From: Chloroflexota bacterium | GTDB taxonomy: Bacteria; Chloroflexota; Anaerolineae; Aggregatilineales; J027 | Assembly: GCA_010092845.1 (NCBI GenBank) | Contig: JAADYW010000109.1 | Location: forward strand, 1-39,217 | Length of the DNA stretch: 39,217 nucleotides | Direction of reading: 5' to 3' | In this document: positions 27,224 through 38,000 of the stretch, piece after piece | Position numbering within the stretch: position 1 is the stretch's first letter | How the letters are laid out: each line of letters opens with the position of its first letter | Made by a program: the position numbers and the translations under genes | Notes under the pieces: model-generated | The model's input: the letters and a program-made list of their open reading frames with translations, nothing else | Told to the model about the DNA's origin: nothing | Databases searched by the model: none

Positions 27224-28944
27224 GCCCCTGCCTCCACACCGGTATAGTTAGCCACCAGGCTGCGGTAAATCCCCGGCTGAGCCCGCAATACCGTATGGGT
27301 GCCGATCTGTGATACCCGCCCCTGAGCGAGAACCACAATGCGATCGGCTTGATAGGCTGTGTTGAGGCGATGGGTAATCACCAGTGCAGTCCGGTCCTCC
27401 ACAAGACGTGCCACTGCCTGCTGGACAAGTGTTTCCTGGGCTGGATCAAGGCTCGAGGTGGCTTCGTCCATAATCAGCACAGGTGCATCTTTCAGGAAAG
27501 CCCGTGCCAGCGCAATGCGCTGGGCCTGACCACCGCTTAGGCGGGCGCCATGCTCGCCGATAACAGTCTCATACCCATCCGGGAGCAACGCGATGAATTC
27601 AGCTGCGAAGGCAAGCTCGGCCGCGTGTTTGACAGCCTCAATTGAAGCATCTGGTCTTGCCAGCCGGATGTTCTCGAGAACCGAAGTATTGAACAAGTAG
27701 GGGTGTTGGGGAACCCACGCCACCTGGCGCCGCCAGCTAGCCGGGTCAATGTCAGCCAATGGAACGCCATTGATACGGATCGTGCCTCCCTGAGGCTTGA
27801 TGAAGCCCAACAGCATGCTTGCCAGTGTCGTCTTGCCCGCGCCGCTAGGCCCGACCAGAGCGACTAACTCACCGGGGGCCATGGCAAAGAAGACATCTTC
27901 AACCGCAGGATGGCCGTTGCCTTCATAGCGATAGGTGACGCTCTCAAACGCGATAGAAAACGGCGCCGCCGGGGCCGGTTGGGATCCCCATTGGGTTACG
28001 GGCGCATCCAGTATTGTGAATATGCGCTCGGCGGCGGCCTTGCCCTCGGTCCCGGCATGGAAGCTCGTCCCCAATGCCCGGAGGGGCATATAGAACTCGG
28101 GGGCCAGGATCAAAATGAACAAAGCGCGCTCAAAGTCGATACCACCATACAGTAAACGCAACCCGATTTCGACAGCGATGATCGCCACGCTGATAGTCGC
28201 TAGCAATTCGAGCGCCAGAGCTGATAGAAATGCAATCCGCAATACCTCTAACGTCGAGCGTCGGAAGTGGTCGCTGATCCGACGAATCGTTCGCACTTGG
28301 GCCTGACTGCGGCCAAGGAGCTTCAATGCTGTTAGCCCCTGTAAAACGTCCAGAAAGTGAGCACTCATCCGGCTCAAGGTATCCCAGCGTTGGCGGGTTA
28401 TACGCCCAGCCATACTGCCGATCAGGATCATGAAAAGCGGGATCAATGGTGCGGTCAATAAAAATACCACTGCTGACAAGAGATCGAATGGAATAACGAA
28501 TAGCAGGATAGTCACCGGCACGAGCACCGCCAGAGCCAGACGCGGGATGTATTCGCTCAGGTAGCCATCCAATGCCTCGACGCCTTCGGTGAGAGTCGTT
28601 GCCAGCTCCCCGCTGCTCTCGCGACGCGAGAAAGCAGGCCCTAGAGCGAATAAGTGGGCGACAAGCGCGTCGCGGATCCCGTAGCGAACCACGCCAGAGA
28701 CGTGATGCGCTGCGGCGCCGCTGCCCCAGCTAGCCAGGAGCCTCAGTCCCGCCACCAATCCCAAACCGGCCAGCCAGAGCGACACCCCATCAAGATCCTG
28801 GCCTTCCAGAAAGACGTCATTGATTGTTTGGCTGAGGAAGTATGCCTGGGCAACGAGGAAAAGCCCGGCGAGCCCACCCAGGGCGATAGATAGCCAGAAA
28901 TACAGCTTCACCGGCTGGATCTGGCTGAAAAGACGTTTGTCCAT
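27220..28944 (-). CDS. cydD: Thiol reductant ABC exporter subunit CydD
   Basis: FWLSIALGGLAGLFLVAQAYFLSQTINDVFLEG; GPSGAGKTTLASMLLGF; LSGGQAQRIALARAFLKDAPVLIMDEATSSLD. Confidence 0.92.
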   Translation of the reverse strand: MDKRLFSQIQPVKLYFWLSIALGGLAGLFLVAQAYFLSQTINDVFLEGQDLDGVSLWLAGLGLVAGLRLLASWGSGAAAHHVSGVVRYGIRDALVAHLFALGPAFSRRESSGELATTLTEGVEALDGYLSEYIPRLALAVLVPVTILLFVIPFDLLSAVVFLLTAPLIPLFMILIGSMAGRITRQRWDTLSRMSAHFLDVLQGLTALKLLGRSQAQVRTIRRISDHFRRSTLEVLRIAFLSALALELLATISVAIIAVEIGLRLLYGGIDFERALFILILAPEFYMPLRALGTSFHAGTEGKAAAERIFTILDAPVTQWGSQPAPAAPFSIAFESVTYRYEGNGHPAVEDVFFAMAPGELVALVGPSGAGKTTLASMLLGFIKPQGGTIRINGVPLADIDPASWRRQVAWVPQHPYLFNTSVLENIRLARPDASIEAVKHAAELAFAAEFIALLPDGYETVIGEHGARLSGGQAQRIALARAFLKDAPVLIMDEATSSLDPAQETLVQQAVARLVEDRTALVITHRLNTAYQADRIVVLAQGRVSQIGTHTVLRAQPGIYRSLVANYTGVEAGA

Positions 28945-29012
28945 GATGTTTTTGATGATGCTACGTCTCTAATTTAGAATACTGGACGGCGATTATAGCA
29001 GATATGGCCCCG

Positions 29013-29046
29013 AACAAAAACAAGAGTGACCGGGAGCGATTCCCGG
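29013..29046 (-). terminator. Possible terminator between cydB and cydD
   Basis: Minus-strand CCGGGA-atcgc-TCCCGG followed by tcactcttgTTTTTg; the T-tract is displaced from the stem. Confidence 0.35.
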
Positions 29047-29078
29047 CCACCGTCATCACAAATTCTGGTCAATTTGGC

Positions 29079-30098
29079 CTAGTATTCAAGAACATCATCG
29101 CGGCCAATGCGCTGACGGAAGACCCAGTACGTCCAGCCTTGATAGAGCAGCACGATTGGCAGGAAGGTTACGGCAATAATCGTCATCACTTCAAGCGTAT
29201 AGTCACTCGAAGAGGCGTTGTAGATCGTCAAGCTGTAATCCTCATCAATGCTGGAGACCATCACCCGGGGATAGAGTCCGCGGAAGACAGTGATAACCGT
29301 CAGCACGATCGCTGCGGCTGTCATGGCAAAGGCCCAGCCGTGCTGCCGATCACGAATGAGCCAGCCAGCAGCCAGTAGCGCAATGGCACCGCCAAAAGCA
29401 GAAACCCCAGGGTTAACCCCAAGCTGCTCAAAGATGTCGGTTTCGAAAATGCTAAGGACCACGAACAGCACGATGAGAATAGTCGTGGGCAACCAGGCTC
29501 GCACGGCAGCATTGTGTGCACGTTCCTCGATACCGTCACGGGTGCGCAGGCTGAGAAATAGTGCGCCGTGCAGTGTGAAAAGGCTTAATGTTGCCAGACC
29601 CCCGACCAATGCATAGGGGTTGAGTAGATCAAAAAACGAGCCAGTGTACTGCATGTCCGCATCTATCGGCACACCCCGCACAAGATTCCCGACTGCCACG
29701 CCCCACAGGAGAGCGGGGACAAAACTGCCAAAGAAAATGGCCCAGTCCCAGAAGCGCCGCCATTCGGGGCGTTCATCCTTACTGCGGAACTCAAAGGCCA
29801 CACCACGCACAATCAGCGCCAGCAACATCAGCACCAGTGCAAGGTAGAACCCACTGAACATCGTCGCGTACCATTCTGGGAAGGCGGCGAACATCGCACC
29901 GCCAGCCGTGATAACCCAAACCTCGTTACCATCCCAGATCGGGCCGATCGTATTGATAATTACCCGGCGATCCGTATCATCCTTGCCCAGGAAAGGCAGC
30001 AGAATCCCGACGCCGTAGTCGAAGCCTTCCAGTACAAAGAAACCAATGAACAGAATCGCGATAAGGGTAAACCATAGTGTATTCAGATCAACATCCAT
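29079..30098 (-). CDS. cydB: Cytochrome d ubiquinol oxidase subunit II
   Basis: LNTLWFTLIAILFIGFFVLEGFDYGVGILLPFLGKDDTDRRVIINTIGPIWDGNEVWVITAGGAMFAAFPEWYATMFSGFY. Confidence 0.96.
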   Translation of the reverse strand: MDVDLNTLWFTLIAILFIGFFVLEGFDYGVGILLPFLGKDDTDRRVIINTIGPIWDGNEVWVITAGGAMFAAFPEWYATMFSGFYLALVLMLLALIVRGVAFEFRSKDERPEWRRFWDWAIFFGSFVPALLWGVAVGNLVRGVPIDADMQYTGSFFDLLNPYALVGGLATLSLFTLHGALFLSLRTRDGIEERAHNAAVRAWLPTTILIVLFVVLSIFETDIFEQLGVNPGVSAFGGAIALLAAGWLIRDRQHGWAFAMTAAAIVLTVITVFRGLYPRVMVSSIDEDYSLTIYNASSSDYTLEVMTIIAVTFLPIVLLYQGWTYWVFRQRIGRDDVLEY

Positions 30099-30142
30099 TT
30101 TATTCTTCTCCCGTTGCGTATGCCCTCTTACCCACCAGAACC

Positions 30143-31564
30143 TTAGTCACCCGAGTATGCGCCCTGAAGCGCGCCATCAACCGGCGGCGTGGGCTGCCGT
30201 GCTCCCTCTGGCTCATCACCTTCATCTTCGGTGGGAACCTGACCGGCATATTTATTCAGTAGGTAGACATCCGCAACCATAAGCACACCATAAACCAGGG
30301 TAAAGACTATCAGTGAGACCAGGACCATCGCCGTATCAACGTTCGGCGAAACCGCTTCCTCGACTGTTTGCAGGCCAAACACTATCCAGGGAATACGGCC
30401 GACTTCCGTCAGGATCCAACCGGCCGCATTTGCGATATAGGGTAGCGCAATAGCCAGCACCAGGGCCTGAAGATACCGTTTGCGAGTTTCGATTTTGCCC
30501 TCGAACATCAGGTAGAGGCCAATCAGCACCAGGAAGAGCATCAGGAACCCAGCACCAACCATAATGCGGAACGTCCAATAGGTGATGAACACCGGCGGTA
30601 CATAGTCGCCTGGCCCATACTCTTGCTCATATTGTTCTTGTAGGTCGTTAATCCCCTGGACCTCGGCATCCGTGGTGTTATAGGCCAGAATGCTCAATAC
30701 CGCGGGCACCCGTATCGCGAAGACATCCTCGCGCTCTTTGGTATCACCAATGGTGAATAGCGACATCACAGCGGGATCCTCAGAATCCCAGAGCGCCTCG
30801 GCTGCGGCCATCTTCATCGGTTGGACCTCAACCATATGCTGGGCCTGGTCGTGGCCTTGCAGAATCACCAAACCAACACCAATGAAAGCGTACACCATCG
30901 CCATCTGGAACGACTTCAGAAACAGAGGGCTGTTCTGGCTCTTGCGCAGAATATGGAACGCGCTAATACCCAGTACAAAAAACGCTGCCGTCGTGATACT
31001 AGCAGCAATAACGTGCGGCAATTGCACAAAGACATTCGGGTTGGTGATCAGCGCGAAGAAATCCGTCATCTCGGCGCGGCCGGTTTCCCCGATCTTGTAG
31101 CCAACCGGCTGCTGCATAAATGAGTTGGCGACCAGGATCCAATATGCCGAGACGGTTGCCCCCAGCGCGACCATCCACATCGCGCCCGCATGCACTGCCT
31201 TGGGAAGCTTATCCCACCCAAAAATCCAGACGCCAAGGAACACTGATTCCAGGAAGAAGGCCATCAAAGCCTCAACGGCCAGCGGGGCACCAAAGATGTC
31301 GCCCACGAAGCGTGAGTATTCGGACCAGTTCATGCCGAACTGGAATTCCATCACAATGCCGGTGACCACACCCATCGCGAAATTGATGAGCAGCAGCTTA
31401 CCCCAGAATTTGGCCATCTGCTTGTAGACGGTTTCGCCAGTACGGACATAGGCTGTCTCAATAATCGCGACCAGCAGGGCCAACCCAATCGACAGTGGAA
31501 CAAAGAAAAAGTGGTAGATTGATGTGACTGCAAACTGTAAGCGTGCAAAATCTAGTGCTTCCAT
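30143..31564 (-). CDS. cydA: Cytochrome d ubiquinol oxidase subunit I
   Basis: DFARLQFAVTSIYHFFFVPLSIGLALLVAIIETAYVRTG; GMNWSEYSRFVGDIFGAPLAVEALMAFFLES; QPMKMAAAEALW Q-loop start; GRIPW. Confidence 0.96.
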   Translation of the reverse strand: MEALDFARLQFAVTSIYHFFFVPLSIGLALLVAIIETAYVRTGETVYKQMAKFWGKLLLINFAMGVVTGIVMEFQFGMNWSEYSRFVGDIFGAPLAVEALMAFFLESVFLGVWIFGWDKLPKAVHAGAMWMVALGATVSAYWILVANSFMQQPVGYKIGETGRAEMTDFFALITNPNVFVQLPHVIAASITTAAFFVLGISAFHILRKSQNSPLFLKSFQMAMVYAFIGVGLVILQGHDQAQHMVEVQPMKMAAAEALWDSEDPAVMSLFTIGDTKEREDVFAIRVPAVLSILAYNTTDAEVQGINDLQEQYEQEYGPGDYVPPVFITYWTFRIMVGAGFLMLFLVLIGLYLMFEGKIETRKRYLQALVLAIALPYIANAAGWILTEVGRIPWIVFGLQTVEEAVSPNVDTAMVLVSLIVFTLVYGVLMVADVYLLNKYAGQVPTEDEGDEPEGARQPTPPVDGALQGAYSGD

Positions 31565-31876
31565 AGTAACTCCATCATTCCTGCCAAGTGACTACAAAAC
31601 TGAGACGAAAATAAGCAGGTTCGCTTCAAGGTTTGTCCTACGAATATTAATAGACGCCTAGTATGAAAGTCAGTGCTTGATGCACAAAATTCTGAGGATG
31701 AATGTAATCAGTTAGAGACTTGCTAAAGCCTGCCCTGGGCGCCTTATTCACCGTTTGCGGAGCCGGCGAAGCGTAACTTCAGGTAGCCCTTCGGGTTATG
31801 TCATTCGACGGCCATTTGGGTGGTCGACGTTTGACCTTTGACATTGCAGCATCGCATTCAGACGACTAGGAGTACC

Positions 31877-32956
31877 ATGCTTAAGCCAGATCAGTCTATT
31901 CTCCAGGAACTTGAAGAGCAACGTCCATCCTTTGCGCCAGGTCTACTGAGCCGTGCAGAAAAAGATCGCCTGATTGAACGCGGCATCGCGGGACTATTCC
32001 GATGGTACCAGGCACGCTCGCAGGCCAAGCGCAACTGGAATCCGGATCGCTCGTTTGATTGGCGTAATTTCCGCACGGATTTGTCGCCAGAGCTTAACAC
32101 TGTCCTCGAAGGATTCTACGCTGTTGAGCAGTATGCCCCGGATTACACCGTGCGCACTATTCAGATGAACCGCAGAAGCTATGGCCGCTCGCAGTTTCAG
32201 ATCCGGTGGGGCTCGGAAGAAGAGAAGCACTCCGACCTGTGGCTGAACACGCTGCTGTTCTCCCGCTATCGCAGCCCCGAATGGATCGAGGACTATCAAA
32301 ACACGCTGCGGGAGCAGGTCTGGCAGACGCCGTGGGATGACCCCTTGCACGGCACGCTATATGTTGTTTTCCAGGAACGTGCCACCCAGCTCAACTATCT
32401 CAATACAGCGATCATCGCCCGCGGAAAGAGCGACAAGCCAGAACACAAGGATGATATTGACCCCATCTTGGCCCAAGCAGCGGAAACGATCGCCATCGAC
32501 GAAGCGGCGCATTATTACTTCTTTCTAGAGATCGCCCGCCTGTTTCTGTATTACTACCCGGCGGAGACGGTAGAAGCATTGTTTGACGTCATCAAGCATT
32601 TCGCGATGCCGGCTCTGGATATCATCCCTAATGCCAAACAACTCGGGGAACAACTCTACCGCAGTGGTATCTATGGGCCGCGCGAGTTCAGTAGCGATGT
32701 GGTGCAGGTTGCCCTAAGGAATCTCGGTTTTGAGAGCCGGGCAGCGCTAACCCGTGGCATCAAGAAGACGCGACTGGTGCCGGATGAGGATGGCAATCTG
32801 TTTGACAGTTCGATCTTTGAGCTGTTTGATTACAACTCGGTTGAATTGGCAGTGAAGAAGCTGTTCGGCAAGGTCCAGAAATATGAGCAGGAGGTCGGCC
32901 TTGACGCGATCAAGCCCACCGAATTCAAATCCAGCGGGATGGGTCCTGCCGAGTAG
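31877..32956 (+). CDS. Acyl-ACP desaturase-like di-iron (ferritin-fold) protein
   Basis: Helical protein with two carboxylate/His motifs typical of stearoyl-ACP-desaturase-like di-iron proteins: WGSEEEKHSDLW and ETIAIDEAAHYYFFLEIAR. ATG at 31877 preceded by ctaggagtacc. Confidence 0.78.
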   Translation: MLKPDQSILQELEEQRPSFAPGLLSRAEKDRLIERGIAGLFRWYQARSQAKRNWNPDRSFDWRNFRTDLSPELNTVLEGFYAVEQYAPDYTVRTIQMNRRSYGRSQFQIRWGSEEEKHSDLWLNTLLFSRYRSPEWIEDYQNTLREQVWQTPWDDPLHGTLYVVFQERATQLNYLNTAIIARGKSDKPEHKDDIDPILAQAAETIAIDEAAHYYFFLEIARLFLYYYPAETVEALFDVIKHFAMPALDIIPNAKQLGEQLYRSGIYGPREFSSDVVQVALRNLGFESRAALTRGIKKTRLVPDEDGNLFDSSIFELFDYNSVELAVKKLFGKVQKYEQEVGLDAIKPTEFKSSGMGPAE

Positions 32957-32989
32957 CCACTGCACATTTGAGGTCCGTTGGATGACAAA

Positions 32990-33018
32990 AGCGCCTGCCA
33001 GCTACGGTGGGCGTTTTT
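32990..33018 (+). terminator. Rho-independent terminator of the desaturase-like gene
   Basis: agcgcctgcc-agctac-ggtgggcgtt stem, with G:U pairs possible only in the plus-strand RNA, plus TTTTT. Confidence 0.7.
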
Positions 33019-33040
33019 CGTTGCTAGCCGAGTTGGCTGC

Positions 33041-34297
33041 TCAGGCGGAGGCGGTGCGCGGAATAGCGAAACTGAAGGTAGTCCCCGTAGTGGGGTCACT
33101 CTGGGCATCGATCATGCCCTGGTGCGCCTCGATGAACCCGCGCGCGATGGCCAGCCCCAGTCCGGCGTTGCGTCGTCCTTCCCGGGTGTGCAGCCGTGCT
33201 GTGTCAACGCGGTAGAAGCTATTGAAAATATGGGGTAGGTGAATCGGGTCAATACTCGATCCCGTGTTGTGGACGGCAACCCGCACATCGTCGCCGCTAC
33301 GCACAGCCCGCAGCAGGACCTTGCCATCGGCTGGCGTATGGCGTAGCGCGTTTTCAACGAGGTTTCGGATAACCCGCTGGATTTTGTCCGGCGCCATATA
33401 GACAGGATCGATGTCCGGGCCGACCTCAGCCTCAAGCCGGATACCCTGTTGCTCAGCCTGAGGCACCATACTGCTCAAGATATCGGAAATCAAGTCACGC
33501 AGCGAAGCGTATTCGAACGCCATATCCGGCTTACCCGCATCCAGCCGTGCCAGCTCAAACAAATCATTAATCAGGTGGCTGAGATTCTCTATCTCGGCCA
33601 GAGAGTTGCGCAGATAGCGATCAACCCCTTCGGGGTCCGTGACGACGTTGTCACTCAGGGCCTCCAACATGACACGCAGCGACGTCAATGGCGTGCGTAG
33701 ATCATGGGAGGTCCAGGCGATCAAGTCCCGGCGTGCCTGTTCGACCATTCGTTTCTGGCGGTCGACCTCCTGAAGATTCTCTGCCATCCAGTTGAAGGTG
33801 CGGGCAAATTCGGCCAGTTCATCAGTTCCCTCTATGGTGAGACGGTGGGTGAGGTCACCACTGGCCAGGCTCTCGGCCGCGTCGGCGAGTTTCTGGAGGC
33901 GCGTCATCATCGTCCGGGTGATATATAGACCGAACGCAATCGCCGTGACGCCGCCAAAGACAAGGAGCGCGATCGTCAGGACGAAGTCATGGACGCTAAT
34001 GAACATAAGCTGGGCCGTAATCCAGATATTGACCAGCACCAGAAGTACTACCATGATGATACTGACCAGGAGCCACCAACGCAGACTGGAAAGCCAACGG
34101 ATCATCCCCTGCCGGAAAATCCAGTAGGCTACCACCAGCGTCGTCACGCCGCTCAGTGTCATAAATAGGACCAGCAACACCATCTCATCCTGCGGGGGGT
34201 CAAGCGACAGCAAGACAATCAGCGTCGCGAGCAGGATTCCACCGAACATCGTGAGCAGCAGAAAAACAAGCGGGTGTTGCAGATAGCGGTTCGTCAC
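33041..34297 (-). CDS. HAMP-domain sensor histidine kinase
   Basis: Several N-terminal TMs; HAMP (LQKLADAAESLASGDLTHRLTIEGTDELAEFARTFNWM); H-box LIAWTSHDLRTPLTSLRVML; NLVENALRHTPADG; GLGLAIARGFIEAHQG. Confidence 0.94.
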   Translation of the reverse strand: MTNRYLQHPLVFLLLTMFGGILLATLIVLLSLDPPQDEMVLLVLFMTLSGVTTLVVAYWIFRQGMIRWLSSLRWWLLVSIIMVVLLVLVNIWITAQLMFISVHDFVLTIALLVFGGVTAIAFGLYITRTMMTRLQKLADAAESLASGDLTHRLTIEGTDELAEFARTFNWMAENLQEVDRQKRMVEQARRDLIAWTSHDLRTPLTSLRVMLEALSDNVVTDPEGVDRYLRNSLAEIENLSHLINDLFELARLDAGKPDMAFEYASLRDLISDILSSMVPQAEQQGIRLEAEVGPDIDPVYMAPDKIQRVIRNLVENALRHTPADGKVLLRAVRSGDDVRVAVHNTGSSIDPIHLPHIFNSFYRVDTARLHTREGRRNAGLGLAIARGFIEAHQGMIDAQSDPTTGTTFSFAIPRTASA

Positions 34298-34384
34298 AGT
34301 GATCGGTGCTGAACTCCCGGATCAAGACAATAGGGAGAAGCACATTGTCCTTTCATCCAACTACACAGCGCAGCTATGCCGGGG

Positions 34385-35134
34385 CTATGGTGCCGGCGCA
34401 ATGACCTCGAATTTGTAGCCCACACCCCATACTGTATGAATGTAGACTGGCTTGGAGGGATCTGGCTCGATTTTCTCGCGCAGACGGTGAATATGGACCG
34501 TGACCGTGCTTTCATCACCAAAGAACTCATACCCCCACACTTTGTCTAGAAGCTGGGTCCGGCTGAAGACCTGGCGCGGGTGGCGGGCCATAAACCACAG
34601 CAACTCGAATTCCTTCGCCGTAAGCTCAATGACATACCCGGCCTGTGTAACCGTCCGCGTATTCGGATCCAATGCGAGGCTGCCGAAATCGAGGGGCACT
34701 GTAGCCTCGTCGCTCGCCGGGCCCGACGCCTCGCCGCGTCGCAGCACGGCCTTCACACGCATGACCAGCTCACGCGGGCTGAACGGCTTGACCACATAAT
34801 CATCAGCGCCAAGCTCAAAGCCCGTGATACGGTCCTCCTCGGTCGTGCGTGCGGTTAGCATTATCACCGGAATCGTACTGGTATCGCTGTTGGCCACATC
34901 CACTGGCTCCCGCAGCGAGCGCATAATCGTCAGGCCATCCAACCCTGGAAGCATGATATCCAGGACAATCAAGTCTGGTCGGTTCTGGTAGAGCGACTGC
35001 AGTACTTCCGGTCCCGTCTGGGCCTCGATGACCTGGAACCCCTCCTTTTCCAGGTACTTCCGTACAATCTCCCGCACCGTTTGTTCGTCGTCAGCCACAA
35101 GGATGAGTTGATGGGCCACGCTTCTGTCCACCAT
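34385..35134 (-). CDS. OmpR/PhoB-family response regulator
   Basis: ILVADDEQTVREIVRKYLEKEGF...LIVLDIMLPGLDG...DDYVVKPFSPRELVMRVKAVLRR; C-terminal winged helix ELTAKEFELLWFMARHPRQVFSRTQLLDKVWGYEFFGDESTVTVHIHRLREKIEPDPSKPVYIHTVWGVGYKFE. Confidence 0.96.
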   Translation of the reverse strand: MVDRSVAHQLILVADDEQTVREIVRKYLEKEGFQVIEAQTGPEVLQSLYQNRPDLIVLDIMLPGLDGLTIMRSLREPVDVANSDTSTIPVIMLTARTTEEDRITGFELGADDYVVKPFSPRELVMRVKAVLRRGEASGPASDEATVPLDFGSLALDPNTRTVTQAGYVIELTAKEFELLWFMARHPRQVFSRTQLLDKVWGYEFFGDESTVTVHIHRLREKIEPDPSKPVYIHTVWGVGYKFEVIAPAP

Positions 35135-35243
35135 ACTGTTGAATTGTTACGAGAGTATTTCATTCAGAGGGATATTGTATCGCAAATTGGGGAGGATCGG
35201 GTCCCCCACCAACACCCGAGGAACCCGGTCAGAATGCTTGCCG

Positions 35244-36737
35244 TCAATGCCCGGCAAGCGCAGCAAACGCGTCTTTCAGAGCCGGATATAGCGAGCGGTA
35301 GACCTGATACGCTGCTTCATAGGCCGATCGATCATTCTCTGGCAACGTTTCGACACCCAGGCGCACCGCGCTCGCTGCCGCGCGGCTATCGGGCCAGATT
35401 CCGGCGCCAACGCCTGCCAGCAGCGCCGCCCCATAGGCTGCACCTTCCAGCGCATCGACCGTAATCAGCGGCACGCCGATCGTGTTGGCCATAATCTGGC
35501 GCCACAAAGCACTGCGTGCCCCGCCCCCACTGACGCGCACTTGCTTGATTTCGCGGCCCGCTTCGCTCTGACGAATCAACTCAAAGCTGTCGCGCAGCCC
35601 AAAAGCAACGCCTTCGAGGACGGCCCGGGTCATATGCCCCCGCCGGTGGCGCGCCGTAAGGCCGACAAAGGCCCCGCGCGCCACCGGATCCGGATGTGGT
35701 GCGCGTTCGCCGGTCAGATAAGGCAGAAACTGCAACCCTTCCGCGCCCGGAGCAATGGACGCCGCCTCGTTCACAAGGACGTCGAAATCCGCACCCGGCG
35801 CCAGGGCATCCCGATACCACTGTAAGCTGCCGGCCGCCGAGAGCATGACTCCCATAAAGTGCCACAGGCCGGGCGCCGCATGGCAGAAGGCATGCAGACG
35901 GCCCTCGGGTTCATAAGCGTAGCTGGCCAAGGGCGCAAATACCACGCCCGAGGTCCCCACCGTGAGAGCAACAATGCCGGGTTCAACCGCGCCGACGCCC
36001 ACCGCCTGGGCCGCCTGATCGCCACCGCCACCAACAACCGGGATACCGGCTGGCAATCCCGTCGCCTCCGCTGCGGCCTGGCTAACCTTTCCCGTCACTG
36101 CTGTGCCCTCATGGGTGCGTGGCATCCAGTCGTCCGGGATTTCCAACGCTGCCAGGACCTCATGCGACCAGCGACGCTCGGCTACATTGAGCAAAAGCGT
36201 GCCGGCGGCGCCAGCGAGATCTGTTGCATAATCACCGATCAGCCGGAAGCGGATGTAATCTTTGGGTAGCAGGATATGCGCAATCTGCTCATATACCTTC
36301 GGTTCGTGTTTGCGCACCCAGAGCAGCTTGGGAGCAGTGAAACCTGTCAGCGCTTGATTGCCCGTCAGTTCGATAAGACGCTGTGCCCCGATTTTCGCGG
36401 TGATGGTCTCGACCTCGGCACCTGTCCGCTGGTCATTCCACAGGATTGCAGGGCGCAAGACCTCTCCCGTTTTATCGAGGCAGACCAGGCCATGCATCTG
36501 GCCGGTGATGCCAATGGCCATCACGGAGTCGGCCAGCCCAGTGCGGCCCAATACCGCCTGGACTGCCTGCACCATATTCTCCCACCAGTCGGCCGGATCC
36601 TGCTCACTCCATAGAGGCTGGGGAGTGCTGACGCTTTGGGGCACGGTGTGGCTGGCAACTACTGCACCGTTGGTGTCGATCAACAGTGCTTTGGCCCCAG
36701 TCGTGCTGATATCCAGTCCGAGTAGATGCTGCATCAT
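35244..36737 (-). CDS. xylB: Xylulokinase
   Basis: [92 protein letters not shown] overlap with xylA. Confidence 0.95.
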   Translation of the reverse strand: MMQHLLGLDISTTGAKALLIDTNGAVVASHTVPQSVSTPQPLWSEQDPADWWENMVQAVQAVLGRTGLADSVMAIGITGQMHGLVCLDKTGEVLRPAILWNDQRTGAEVETITAKIGAQRLIELTGNQALTGFTAPKLLWVRKHEPKVYEQIAHILLPKDYIRFRLIGDYATDLAGAAGTLLLNVAERRWSHEVLAALEIPDDWMPRTHEGTAVTGKVSQAAAEATGLPAGIPVVGGGGDQAAQAVGVGAVEPGIVALTVGTSGVVFAPLASYAYEPEGRLHAFCHAAPGLWHFMGVMLSAAGSLQWYRDALAPGADFDVLVNEAASIAPGAEGLQFLPYLTGERAPHPDPVARGAFVGLTARHRRGHMTRAVLEGVAFGLRDSFELIRQSEAGREIKQVRVSGGGARSALWRQIMANTIGVPLITVDALEGAAYGAALLAGVGAGIWPDSRAAASAVRLGVETLPENDRSAYEAAYQVYRSLYPALKDAFAALAGH

Positions 36738-37912
36738 CGTACACCCAGCAGGATTTCAACCGTCAACTGATCCAGACGTTCGTAGGCCAGGCCTCGCGCC
36801 CCCAGGCCGGGCCGGTCAAAACTTGCTTCCCTGAGCCGTTGCGCTGCCTGGGGGCTGAAGCCGTCATTTAAGAAGCTGAAGCTGCCGTCGTCGGCATTGA
36901 TCTCGGCGAGAAGTTGTTGGATTTCAGTATCAGCATTGAAGCGCGCAGCTTTATCCTTGAGGATTAGATATGTGCGCATACAGCCTCGCGCGAAGTCCTT
37001 GACACCTTCGAGATCCTCGGTGCGATAGGCATGGGCATCGAAATGCCGCATCCCCGTGTAGCCGACATCCTCCAGGAATTTGACCAGATAGAAGGCCTGC
37101 TTGATCATCTCGGCGCCAAAACGAAAATCCTGATCGTAGCGAGCGAACTTCTGGTCATTCAAGTCAATGTGAAAGAGTTTGCCGGCCTCCCAGGCCTGGG
37201 CAACAGCGTGCAGGAAATTCAGGCCCGCCATGTGCTCGTGCGCGACCTCAGGATTGACGCCGACCATCTCGGGGTGATCCAGAGTCGTGATGAAAGCCAG
37301 CAGCGAGCCAACCGTCGGCAGATAGATATCCGAACGCGGCTCGTTCGGCTTCGGCTCCAGTGCAAACTTGAGATCATAGCCCTGATCGATCACATAGGCG
37401 GTCAAGAAATTGATCGCCTCCCGATAGCGTTTGATTGCATCAACCGGGTTCTTGCTGGCGTCGATTTCGGTGCCCTCACGCCCGCCCCAGAATACATATG
37501 TCCTGGCGCCGAGCGAAACCCCGAGATCAATCGCCTGCATTGTCTTCTGCAGCGCAAAGGCACGCACCCGTACATCATTCGAGGTAAAGGCTCCATCCTT
37601 GAAGATCGGGTCGGCAAAGAGGTTGGTCGTCGCCATCGGGACCACTAGCCCGGTCGCGTCCAGTGCTTGCCGGAAGTCCTTCAAGATCTGATCGCGCTCA
37701 GTTGGGTTCGCATCAATCGGGACCAGATCGTTGTCGTGGAAGTTGACGCCATAGGCACCGACCTCACCGAGGAGGTGTACCAACTCATGCGGCTGGGGTC
37801 GCTGACGGACAGGTTCACCAAAGGGATCACGGCCTGGATTGCCAACAGTCCACAGGCCAAACGTAAACTTATGCTCGGGCTTGGGGGTATAGTCAGCCAT
37901 AGGGGCATTCAT
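36734..37912 (-). CDS. xylA: Xylose isomerase (class I, actinobacterial-type length)
   Basis: [91 protein letters not shown]. Confidence 0.97.
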   Translation of the reverse strand: MNAPMADYTPKPEHKFTFGLWTVGNPGRDPFGEPVRQRPQPHELVHLLGEVGAYGVNFHDNDLVPIDANPTERDQILKDFRQALDATGLVVPMATTNLFADPIFKDGAFTSNDVRVRAFALQKTMQAIDLGVSLGARTYVFWGGREGTEIDASKNPVDAIKRYREAINFLTAYVIDQGYDLKFALEPKPNEPRSDIYLPTVGSLLAFITTLDHPEMVGVNPEVAHEHMAGLNFLHAVAQAWEAGKLFHIDLNDQKFARYDQDFRFGAEMIKQAFYLVKFLEDVGYTGMRHFDAHAYRTEDLEGVKDFARGCMRTYLILKDKAARFNADTEIQQLLAEINADDGSFSFLNDGFSPQAAQRLREASFDRPGLGARGLAYERLDQLTVEILLGVR

Positions 37913-38000
37913 CTCCTAGAAATAAGAACTTCGCCAGAGTCTTTATATTAAGAGAAAATATGCAAAAGGCAGTACGCCTCCGCTGAAATATCAGTCTGGA

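Noticed and set aside
25505-31564. cydA-cydB-cydD-cydC as a novel respiratory cluster
   Set aside because: A well-known gene set and order; only the GRIPW variant was kept as an observation.
35236-35259. gcttgccg...cggcaagc hairpin at the 3' end of xylB as a terminator
   Set aside because: Good 8-bp stem but overlaps the xylB coding end and has no T-tract on the minus strand; could be an RNA-stability element, not enough to call.
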